A stretch of DNA of 64,000 nucleotides from contig JADJCV010000005.1 of assembly GCA_016703025.1 (NCBI GenBank), positions 62,001 to 126,000 on the forward strand. The letters run 5' to 3'. Positions 9,944-17,626 of this stretch are shown piece by piece. A program made the translations under genes and the position numbers. Numbering within the stretch: the stretch's first letter is position 1; every line of letters starts with the position of its first letter. This DNA comes from Candidatus Avedoeria danica (GTDB lineage Bacteria; Chloroflexota; Anaerolineae; Epilineales; Epilineaceae). The notes beneath the pieces were generated by a model, which was given only the letters and a program-made list of their open reading frames with translations, did not search any database and was not told where the DNA came from.

Positions 9944-10588
9944 TCAGCCCGCCAGCCGCTTCCCGATGACGTTGCTGCCGAACAGCACGGCGGCGCACCC
10001 CGCCGGGAACAGCACCTCGTTGACGGCCCACGTCATCAGTGCCGCCGAGGCAGGCTTGATCGCCGCGGCGGGCGAGACCGCCCAGATCGCGCTGCCGAAC
10101 ACGAGGCCGATGCACAGCCCGATGCCGAGATACGCCGCCAGCCCGCCCCAGCGCTGCCGCTCGACCCACCCGACGGCCAGCCCGAGGCAGCCGTACTCCA
10201 CCGCCTTGATCGCCGCGATCACGGCCAGCGTCGCCACCGCCACGTTGCCCGCCGCACCGACGCCCAGCATCGTGCCCACGCTCTGCTGGACGCCCTTGGC
10301 CGTCCCGAACGCGATCGGCGCCGCCACGAGCCCCGCCAGCCCCGACGCCGCCGGCGCGCCGCCCGAGGCCGTCATCCCCGCCGCCACCCCGACGCACACC
10401 AGCGTGGCCCACGAGACGCGGCTCAGCGCGTCGGCCACGGCCTTGTCCGGCACGAGTGCGTTCCCGTGGCCGAGCGCCACGACCATGGAGAGCGCCTGGA
10501 CGCCCAGGCCAAGCAGGATCGACAGCCACGCCACCTTCAGGAGCGTCGCACGAAAGCCGGGTGCGCCGGCGTCGCCGGACTGTGCCAT
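9944..10588 (-). CDS. Hypothetical polytopic membrane protein
   Basis: A 214-residue protein made almost entirely of hydrophobic segments (about six). Small residues (Ala, Gly) dominate and there is no recognisable catalytic motif. ATG at 10588 has GAGGAG about 8 bases upstream, in the short gap after the alpha/beta hydrolase gene (18 bases), so it is probably the last gene of that operon. I do not recognise the family. The segments WAVNEVLFPAGCAAVLFGSN and GCLGLAVGWVERQRWGG may help a homology search. Confidence 0.7.
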   Translation of the reverse strand: MAQSGDAGAPGFRATLLKVAWLSILLGLGVQALSMVVALGHGNALVPDKAVADALSRVSWATLVCVGVAAGMTASGGAPAASGLAGLVAAPIAFGTAKGVQQSVGTMLGVGAAGNVAVATLAVIAAIKAVEYGCLGLAVGWVERQRWGGLAAYLGIGLCIGLVFGSAIWAVSPAAAIKPASAALMTWAVNEVLFPAGCAAVLFGSNVIGKRLAG

Positions 10589-10606
10589 TGCCCTATCTCC
10601 TCGGCT

Positions 10607-11614
10607 TCAGTGAAGTCGTATCTCGTCGTCGAATGCGCGAATCGCGTCCGCCACCGCCCCCGGCGCCTCGAACGGCAGCAGGTGCCCGACGCCCGGGAGC
10701 TCGACGAACGTCGCCGCCGGCTGGAGCGCCTGCCAGCGCTGCCACGCCGCGGGCGACAGTGTATCGCTCAGCGCGCCGCGGATCGCCAGCGTCGGGACGG
10801 TGAGGCGCGGGAGGACGTCCCAGACGTCGGTCGGTGGGGTGCGGTAGATCTGGGCTTCCCATTCGCGCGGGATCGACAGCGTGCGCGATGCGTCCGACGC
10901 GCCGCTCATGGCGCCGCGCTGACGCCCAGTACCCATCGTCGACCCGTGGACGTACGCCCGCAGAGCGGCATCGTCGAAGCGCGCGAAGACCGGCTTCGTG
11001 CGGAAGTGATCGAACGCATCCTCGACGCTGTCCCACGTCGTTCTTCGCCCGACCGCCCCTCGCACCAACGCCGCGCGCGGGCTCGGGCCGTCGTCGCCCT
11101 CGTCCGCCTCGTCGGCCGCACCCTCGACGTCGCTCGGCATCAGGAAGACCGGGTCGATCAGGACGACGGACGCGAACAGGTCCGGCCGCGCCACCGCCGC
11201 GTACAGCGTCAGCACGCCGCCGAGGGAGTGGCCGAGGCCGACGATCGGACCCGTCTGCTCCGCCGCCGCCAGCACATCGAGCGCCGCGACGAGGTCGTCG
11301 GCCATCGGATGCCAGTTCGCCAGCGCGGCGGCGGCGGCGATGCCGGCCGTCATCGGACGCGTGCGGAGGCCGACGACGCGGCAGCTGTCTGCCAGGGCCT
11401 CGGCCAGCGAGCGATAGCACTGCGGCGGGTAGCCGTTGGCGTGGGCGATGTGCAGCCACGGTGGATCCGTCTCGTCCGCCGCGCCCGCCGAGACGGCCAC
11501 GCCTTCGTCGTCGCCGATCGCTTCGTCGAACGACGGCGTCGGCTCGCCTGCGAGCGAATCGAACGACCAATCGCCGGCCCGAACGCCGTCGCCAATGCTC
11601 ATGACAGCCATCAT
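10607..11614 (-). CDS. Alpha/beta hydrolase
   Basis: A 335-residue soluble hydrolase-fold protein. Landmarks are the opening strand WLHIAHANGYPPQCY (oxyanion region), the nucleophile elbow GLGHSLGG (catalytic Ser), a late Asp candidate in LAIRGALSDTLS, and the catalytic His in LPGVGHLLPFE near the end. The start is a tandem ATGATG whose first ATG overlaps the stop of the upstream VWA gene as ATGA (11611-11614); GGGGAGG lies 3-6 bases before it. The substrate is unknown; the sequence fits the broad esterase, lipase or haloperoxidase-like group. Confidence 0.85.
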   Translation of the reverse strand: MMAVMSIGDGVRAGDWSFDSLAGEPTPSFDEAIGDDEGVAVSAGAADETDPPWLHIAHANGYPPQCYRSLAEALADSCRVVGLRTRPMTAGIAAAAALANWHPMADDLVAALDVLAAAEQTGPIVGLGHSLGGVLTLYAAVARPDLFASVVLIDPVFLMPSDVEGAADEADEGDDGPSPRAALVRGAVGRRTTWDSVEDAFDHFRTKPVFARFDDAALRAYVHGSTMGTGRQRGAMSGASDASRTLSIPREWEAQIYRTPPTDVWDVLPRLTVPTLAIRGALSDTLSPAAWQRWQALQPAATFVELPGVGHLLPFEAPGAVADAIRAFDDEIRLH

Positions 11615-14600
11615 CGGCCTCCCCAGAATGCGGACGGCGGACACGGCACTTCGCCAGCCACCTGTCGATAGATCGCCGCCAACTCCGTGGTCGAAGGCGC
11701 CTGGCGTGCCCGCGACGGGTCGCCGGTGATCCGAACGAGGAACGGCAGGTCGACGTCCGTGCCGAGGCCGATCGCGTACAGGACGACGTCCTGGGCGCGC
11801 AGTTCGGCCGCCAGCTCGATCGTCCGCGACTCGTCCGGCTGGCGGCCGTCCGTCAGGAGGACGACGACGCGCGTGTTGCCGGCCTTGTGGCGCGGGCCGA
11901 ACAGCTCGGCCTGCGCCACTTCGAGGCCGCGGTCGATCCGCGTGCCGCTGCCGGTGGCCAGGCCATCGAGCGTGCGGTTCAGCTGATCGACGGTGCTGCC
12001 GAGCGGTGCCGCAAGGCGGGCGTTCTCATCGAAGGCGACCAGCGCCACTTGGTCGTGCGGCAGATCGAGCAGGCTGACGAACAGCCGCGCCGCCTGCCGC
12101 GCTGCGGCGATCTTGGCGCCGACCATGGACGACGAGGCGTCGACGGCCAGCGCGACGTCGGCATGGCGCTCGCCGGGGATGCAGCGCTCGCGCATGCCGA
12201 TCGGCAGGTAGATCGGCTCGGGCCGGCGCGTCGCGGTGGGCGTCGGCGTCGTCGACGGCGTCGCGGTGACGGTCGACGTGGGCGACGGGGTGGCGGTCGA
12301 GGTCGGCTGGACGGTCGGCGGGCCGCAGTTCACCGTGACGCGCGGTACCGGGAAGTCCAGCCGGCCCGCGCGGCCGTAGCCGTCCGTGTACTCGGCGAAC
12401 GCCGCGATGTTCGTCGGGGCCTCGCCGCACTCCAGCGGTTCGACGCGGTAGCGCAGGCCGAGGCCGGCGATCGGGACGTCGGTCAACGTCCAGCGCAGCG
12501 TATCGCCCTGGACGGTCGCCGGCGGCACGATCGAGCCGGCGACGAGGCGCATGTCGGGCGGGAGGCGGTCGGTCACGGTGATCGTCTTGAACAGGACGGC
12601 GGTCGTGACGCGGCCGGCGATGGCCTCGAAGATGGCGTACAGGAAGCGCGCGTCGTCCGCGACGAAGGCGTGGGCGGCGTCCGTGGCGGCGGAGCGCATG
12701 AGCGTGCTCGCGCCGCCGATCGCCACCGTGAAGATCTCGACACCGAACGTGCGCTTGAGCTGATCGGCCTCCTGCAGCGTCCGATTCCCTTCCTCCCGGT
12801 CCTCGATCCCGTCGGAGAACAGGACGATCACCTTGCGTGCATCCGCGCGGCCGCGCTGCTGGAATTCCTGCCGCGCGCGCGCCAGCCCGACGCTGATCAG
12901 CGTGTTGCCGGTCGCCTGCAGGTTCCGCACGGCGTCGCGCGGCGGGCCGGCCTGCGCCGACAGCGGCGCGTCGAGTGCGGCCGTGTCGTTGAAGCTCACG
13001 ACCCCGACCCGACCGGTCGTGTAGTCGACCTCGGCGATGAACGACGCTGCGGCCTCTTTCAGGAGCCGCAATCGCTCGCCCTCCATCGATCCGGAGCGGT
13101 CGAGCACGAGCAGGATGTCCAGCGGCGTTGGCGCGGCGCGCGAGCCGCACCCCCCGCGCACCGTCAACCGCACGTCGACGGCGTCGCCCAACCGCACCGC
13201 GGCCGGATCGGCCGTCTTGCCCGGCACCGCCCGGCACTCCGCCCCGCCATCGGGCGGCGACTGCGGCGTCGCCGCGGCGTCCACGCGCCAGACCGAGACG
13301 ACATCGGCCGCTTGATCCGTCACGAAGATCCGCCCCGCCCCGTCGACCGCCACGTCCGAGGGCAGCGACGCCGGCGCGATGTCGAACCGCGCGGCGTCGA
13401 ACGAGCCCGTGCGCGCGCCGGCCGTGTCGAAACGGTGGACCCAGCCGTCGCGGTCGAGGGCGTACAGCGCCTGGCCGTCGGGTGTCACCGCCAAGCGGCG
13501 CGTACGCGGCGGCAAGGCGACGGTGCGGGCCGCCCCGCCGGCGGCACCGAGCGGGAGTACGGCGACGGTCCCGTTCACGCGGTCGAGCGCGTACGCGTTG
13601 CCGGCCGCGTCCATGTCGAGGTCACCCCACAGCGCGCGCTCGACCGCCGCCGGCGGCAGCGGGCGCGTGTTCACGACGCGGCCCGTCGCCCGATCGAACA
13701 GCTCGACGGCGTCGTTCAGCGTGTCGAGCGCGACGACGTCGTGGCGCGGCGCGGGCCCGATCGCAAGCGCGACGGCGTGCCCGGCGCCGCCGCCGACCTG
13801 CGCCTGCCACACGAGGCCCGTCGCCGGATCGTAGGCGGCCAGCGTGCCGCCGCTGCTGACGAACAGCATCCCGGCGTCGTCCGCGGTGACCGCGACGGGC
13901 GCGTGCATCAACCATGGTTTGCTCTTCTGATCGACCACGGCGCCGTCCGGCGCGAAACGCTGGATGCGCCACTGCCGGTCGAGGATCACGAGCCGTCCGT
14001 CCGCGCCGACTCCTACCTGCATCGGACCCTCGAACGTGCCCGGGCGGGCTGCGAGCTCGCCCCACGTGCGCTCGGGCGAGGCCGGCCGGTCCGCGCCCGG
14101 CAGCCAGCGATAGAGATAGGAGCCCTCGCCGTTCCGGCCCGGCTGCGTGGCCACGATGCCGCGCGCAGCGTCGAACGCGATGCCGAACAGGTCGCCGCGC
14201 GGGATGATGTTCCACTGGCTGCCGACGGACAGCAGGACGATGCCGACGGACGTGGCGGCCAGGAACCGCTGGTCGCTCGTCGCCCCGCCGTAGCCGGCGA
14301 ACACGACGTCGTTGGCCTCCACGCCCGGCGGCAGCCGGAGGTCGACGCTGTCCTGGCGAACGCCGGTCAGCGTGAACGTCCGGACGTCGCCGTTCCGCCC
14401 GTCGAGGACGTGGACCCGCGATCCCGCATCCACGTCGATTCCGCGCAGCACGTCGCCGCGCTCCGTCGTCGCCTGGCTCGGCCAGGCAGCGCGCTGCGTC
14501 CCGTCGGCGTTCAGGATCCGCACCGTCCCGTCCTCGCTCGACCCGACGGCGATGCCCGTCCCGTCGGGCAGCGTCGCCACGCCGGCGGCAGACGGCACGG

Positions 14601-15015
14601 GCCACAGTGCCTGCTTCACGCCGGCCGGATCGAGGACGACGATGCCGCCCGCGCCCGCGTCGCTGACGTAGATCCGCCCGCGCACGCTGTCCACCGCGAT
14701 GTACGTCGGCGCCACGAGGCCGGCGCCGGCCGCGTCGCCCAAGGCCTGCGGCTGATCCGCCGTGTCGATGACCGACACCGTCCGCTCGGCCGCATCGACG
14801 ACGTACACCCGCCCGTCGGCGCCGTAGTCCACGCCGTGTGCGCGGCGCCAGACGCCGGGGGGGAGGGGGATGGCGGCGCTTCGCCAGGTGGCGGCGAGGG
14901 TGAAGGCGGTGGGTTGGGGTTGGGCTTGGGCGGGGGCGGGGCGATCGGCGTCCGCGCACAGGAGAAGCGCCGAGAGTGCCAGGATCGAGGTCGTGAGGCG
15001 ATTGGTGGTTGGCAT
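11611..15015 (-). CDS. Secreted NHL-propeller protein with two VWA domains and YLP motif
   Basis: A 1,134-residue exported protein with a signal peptide in residues 1-32. Residues about 45-590 form a repeated propeller of NHL/SMP-30 type (HGVDYGADGRVYVVDA, AVDSVRGRIYVSDA, DVAVDGAGRIFVTD). A first VWA domain follows with a MIDAS DRSGSMEG near residue 632, then a beta-sandwich, a Thr/Pro/Ser linker, the motif YLPIGMRERC near 933, and a second VWA domain with DASSSM. It is paralogous to the protein at 49660-52908. The two VWA domains suggest metal-dependent adhesion or complex assembly at the cell surface. The stop overlaps the downstream hydrolase start. Confidence 0.88.
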   Translation of the reverse strand: MPTTNRLTTSILALSALLLCADADRPAPAQAQPQPTAFTLAATWRSAAIPLPPGVWRRAHGVDYGADGRVYVVDAAERTVSVIDTADQPQALGDAAGAGLVAPTYIAVDSVRGRIYVSDAGAGGIVVLDPAGVKQALWPVPSAAGVATLPDGTGIAVGSSEDGTVRILNADGTQRAAWPSQATTERGDVLRGIDVDAGSRVHVLDGRNGDVRTFTLTGVRQDSVDLRLPPGVEANDVVFAGYGGATSDQRFLAATSVGIVLLSVGSQWNIIPRGDLFGIAFDAARGIVATQPGRNGEGSYLYRWLPGADRPASPERTWGELAARPGTFEGPMQVGVGADGRLVILDRQWRIQRFAPDGAVVDQKSKPWLMHAPVAVTADDAGMLFVSSGGTLAAYDPATGLVWQAQVGGGAGHAVALAIGPAPRHDVVALDTLNDAVELFDRATGRVVNTRPLPPAAVERALWGDLDMDAAGNAYALDRVNGTVAVLPLGAAGGAARTVALPPRTRRLAVTPDGQALYALDRDGWVHRFDTAGARTGSFDAARFDIAPASLPSDVAVDGAGRIFVTDQAADVVSVWRVDAAATPQSPPDGGAECRAVPGKTADPAAVRLGDAVDVRLTVRGGCGSRAAPTPLDILLVLDRSGSMEGERLRLLKEAAASFIAEVDYTTGRVGVVSFNDTAALDAPLSAQAGPPRDAVRNLQATGNTLISVGLARARQEFQQRGRADARKVIVLFSDGIEDREEGNRTLQEADQLKRTFGVEIFTVAIGGASTLMRSAATDAAHAFVADDARFLYAIFEAIAGRVTTAVLFKTITVTDRLPPDMRLVAGSIVPPATVQGDTLRWTLTDVPIAGLGLRYRVEPLECGEAPTNIAAFAEYTDGYGRAGRLDFPVPRVTVNCGPPTVQPTSTATPSPTSTVTATPSTTPTPTATRRPEPIYLPIGMRERCIPGERHADVALAVDASSSMVGAKIAAARQAARLFVSLLDLPHDQVALVAFDENARLAAPLGSTVDQLNRTLDGLATGSGTRIDRGLEVAQAELFGPRHKAGNTRVVVLLTDGRQPDESRTIELAAELRAQDVVLYAIGLGTDVDLPFLVRITGDPSRARQAPSTTELAAIYRQVAGEVPCPPSAFWGGR

Positions 15016-15110
15016 GGCTTCGACGTCCTCACATGTCGCGCGGGGGGTCCGTTCCGAACGCCAAGGATAGCGGATCGTCAGCCGCCGCTGTCCGCCGTTC
15101 CTCGAAATCC

Positions 15111-15815
15111 TTATCCCTCCTTCGCCAGCCGATACCCAAACCCCCGCACCGTCTCCACGTACCGCGGCGCCGCCGGATCGTCCTCGATCTTCTGCCGCAG
15201 GTACCAGACGTAGCGCTTCACGTAGCTCGGCTCGTCGGCGTACTCCGGACCCCAGACTGCGGTGAGGAGCTGGTTGTGGGACAGCGTCCGGCCGGCGTGC
15301 TCGGCCAGGATGGCGAGCAGGCGGTACTCGGTGGGCGTCAGCGGCACGGATTCGCCGCGGCGCAGGACGGAGCGGCCGGCGAAGTCGATGACGAGGTCGC
15401 CCACCGCCACCGGCGGCAACGCGTCGCCGGCGAGCGCGCGGGCGCGGGCGGCGCGGGCGAGGACGGCGCGCAGTCGGGCGTTCATCTCGGCCAGGCTGAA
15501 CGGCTTCGTCACGTAGTCGTCGGCGCCCAGGTCGAAGCCGCGCAGCCGCTCGGGCTCGTCGTCCCGCGCCGTCAGGACGATGACCGGCACGTCCGACATC
15601 TCGCGGATCCGCTTGAGCGTCTCCCAGCCGTCCATCTTGGGCATCATCACGTCCAGCACCACGATGTCCGGCCGTCCGCCGTACAGCTCGCGCAGCCCGT
15701 CGAGGCCGTTTGGAGCCGTCAGGACGCGGTAGCCGGCGCCCTCGAACGACTCCGCCAGCAGCCGCCTCAGGTTCGCATCGTCATCGATCAGGAGAACGGT
15801 CGGGACGTTGCTCAT
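15111..15815 (-). CDS. OmpR/PhoB-type response regulator
   Basis: A 234-residue regulator. The receiver domain has acidic residues in LLIDDDANL, phosphoacceptor Asp in VVLDVMMPKMDGWE, Thr in VIVLTARDD and Lys in DDYVTKPF. A C-terminal winged helix follows (LTPTEYRLLAILAEHAGRTL, then YVKRYVWYLRQKIEDDP, ending VRGFGYRL). ATG overlaps the stop of the kinase gene as ATGA? The order is kinase first: the kinase stop and this start share 15812-15815, so the two are translationally coupled. It lies directly downstream of the cohesin cluster on the same strand and may regulate it or the adjacent VWA gene; that link is only positional. Confidence 0.93.
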   Translation of the reverse strand: MSNVPTVLLIDDDANLRRLLAESFEGAGYRVLTAPNGLDGLRELYGGRPDIVVLDVMMPKMDGWETLKRIREMSDVPVIVLTARDDEPERLRGFDLGADDYVTKPFSLAEMNARLRAVLARAARARALAGDALPPVAVGDLVIDFAGRSVLRRGESVPLTPTEYRLLAILAEHAGRTLSHNQLLTAVWGPEYADEPSYVKRYVWYLRQKIEDDPAAPRYVETVRGFGYRLAKEG

Positions 15816-17482
15816 CCGCCGGCTCCGCCAACGGCCGCGTCGCCCGCCCCGTGCCGCCGTTCATCGCATGCGTATGCGCGCCCGTCGTCGCGCCCGTCAT
15901 CGCCCCAAGCGATGTCTCGATCCGCGTTCCCGGCGGCTGCCGGCAGCCGCAGCACGAACGTCGACCCCTCGCCCGGCCGGCTCGTCACGTCGATCCCGCC
16001 GCCGTGCGCTTCGGCCACAGCGCGCGCGATGTGCAGCCCGAGGCCGTGGCCGTACGTCTCGCGCGCGTCATCGCGCTCGACGCGGTGGAAGCGGTCGAAG
16101 ATCCGCGCCTGCTCGCCTGGCGGGATGCCGGCGCCGCGGTCGGTGACGGCGAACGCGATGCTCGCCCCGCCCCCGGCGACGTCGATCCCGCGCACGTCGA
16201 CCTCGATCGCCGACCCCGGCGCGGAGTACTTGGCCGCGTTCTCGATCACGTTGCCCAGCGCCTCGGCGGCGCGGTCCGGGTCGGCCAGCAGCGGCGGCAC
16301 GTCGGGGGCGATGGCGACGCGGACGCGCACCCGGTCCGCGGCCGGCAGCCGGCGGAGGGCGGCAGCGACGAGATCGTCGGCGCCGGTCGGGGCGACGTGC
16401 AGCGTGAAACGACCGGCCTGGATCCGGCTGACGTCCAGCACGCCCTTCACGAGCCGCGTCAACCGCGACGCCTCGTGCCCGACGATCGCCAGCTTGGCCC
16501 GCACCCGATCGTCGATCGCGCCCGCCTCCATCAACTCGACCGAGGCGTTGATGTTCGTCAGCGGCGCACGCAGCTCGTGGCTGACGAGCGCGACGAAATC
16601 GTCCTTCAGCTGGTCGAGCCGCGACAGGTCGGCGTTCGCCTCCTGCAGGGCGATGTTCTTGGCCGCCAGCTCACCGGTCGCCGCTGCGAGCTGCTCGGTG
16701 CGGTCCTTCACGCGCGCCTCGAGGACGCGGTTCAACTCGAGGATCGCCCGCTCGGCCGCGATCCGCGTCGTCATGTCGCGCAGCACGAGCGACGTGCCGG
16801 CCGGCCGGCCGGCGTCATCCCACAGCCGCGTCTGCGTCATGTCCACCGGCACGGTGTGGCCGTCCTTGTGGCGGCACCGCGCCTGCACGCCGCGCACGAA
16901 CCCGGCCTGCTCGAGCCGGTCGCGGACGCGCCCGAGCCCGCCGCCCGGCTGCAGCCGCTCGGGCACGATGCGGACGACCGGCTGACCGACGATCTCATCG
17001 GCCGTGAAGCCGAGCATCTCGGCCGCCCCGCGGTTCCAGCTGCGGACGATGCCGCCAAGATCGAGGCTCAGGATCGCGTCCGCCGAACCGCTCGTGATCG
17101 AGGCAAGGTGCCGCTCGCCGAGCCGAACGCGCGCCTCTGTTTCGGCTTGGCGGGCGAGGGCGCGCGCGATCCAGTCCAGCGTCCAGAACGTGACGAGCGG
17201 CCCGGCCAGCCCGTAGACGACCAGCGCGGACGCCATCCGCACCGAAGCGCCGGCCCCGGCCAACGCGCGCTCCTCCCAGATCTGGTGCGCCGCCACGAAC
17301 GCCAGGATCGCCAACGGCAGCGCCCACCGCAGCCGCCGCACGACGACGAGCGCGCGCCGCTGGGCGGCGGTCGCCACGGCGGACGGCGCGGCCGACGCCG
17401 GCGCCGGGGTGGGCGCGGCGGGCGGGGGCGTTGGCGGCGCGGGGGACGCGGGAAGCGCTTCGCGCGAGGTGGAGGTGATCAC
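15812..17482 (-). CDS. Membrane-bound PAS sensor histidine kinase
   Basis: A 556-residue kinase. Its N-terminus is Pro/Ala-rich, followed by two membrane segments (about residues 52-68 and 84-106). A PAS domain comes next (ITSGSADAILSLDLGGIVRS, then CRHKDGHTVPVDMT), then a coiled coil, a HisKA domain with SHELRAPL and an HATPase domain (N-box NVIENAAKYS, G1 VTDRGAGIP, F-box IFDRFHRVER, G2 GHGLGLHIARA). A GTG start at 17482 fits the frame; a TATACT at 17497-17502 on this strand could be a -10 element. It is coupled to its response regulator by a 4-base overlap. Confidence 0.92.
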   Translation of the reverse strand: MITSTSREALPASPAPPTPPPAAPTPAPASAAPSAVATAAQRRALVVVRRLRWALPLAILAFVAAHQIWEERALAGAGASVRMASALVVYGLAGPLVTFWTLDWIARALARQAETEARVRLGERHLASITSGSADAILSLDLGGIVRSWNRGAAEMLGFTADEIVGQPVVRIVPERLQPGGGLGRVRDRLEQAGFVRGVQARCRHKDGHTVPVDMTQTRLWDDAGRPAGTSLVLRDMTTRIAAERAILELNRVLEARVKDRTEQLAAATGELAAKNIALQEANADLSRLDQLKDDFVALVSHELRAPLTNINASVELMEAGAIDDRVRAKLAIVGHEASRLTRLVKGVLDVSRIQAGRFTLHVAPTGADDLVAAALRRLPAADRVRVRVAIAPDVPPLLADPDRAAEALGNVIENAAKYSAPGSAIEVDVRGIDVAGGGASIAFAVTDRGAGIPPGEQARIFDRFHRVERDDARETYGHGLGLHIARAVAEAHGGGIDVTSRPGEGSTFVLRLPAAAGNADRDIAWGDDGRDDGRAYACDERRHGAGDAAVGGAGG

Positions 17483-17626
17483 GGGTGGTGGGCGACAGTA
17501 TAGCGGTTGGGGATCGGCGGTCGGTGCGGGCCGGGTCCGTCATGCGGACAACGGCAAGGGCTCGACGACGTGCGGGCGATGGCGGGCGCTGCACTTCGGA
17601 CCACCGATGACCCTAGTTGCGCTGCT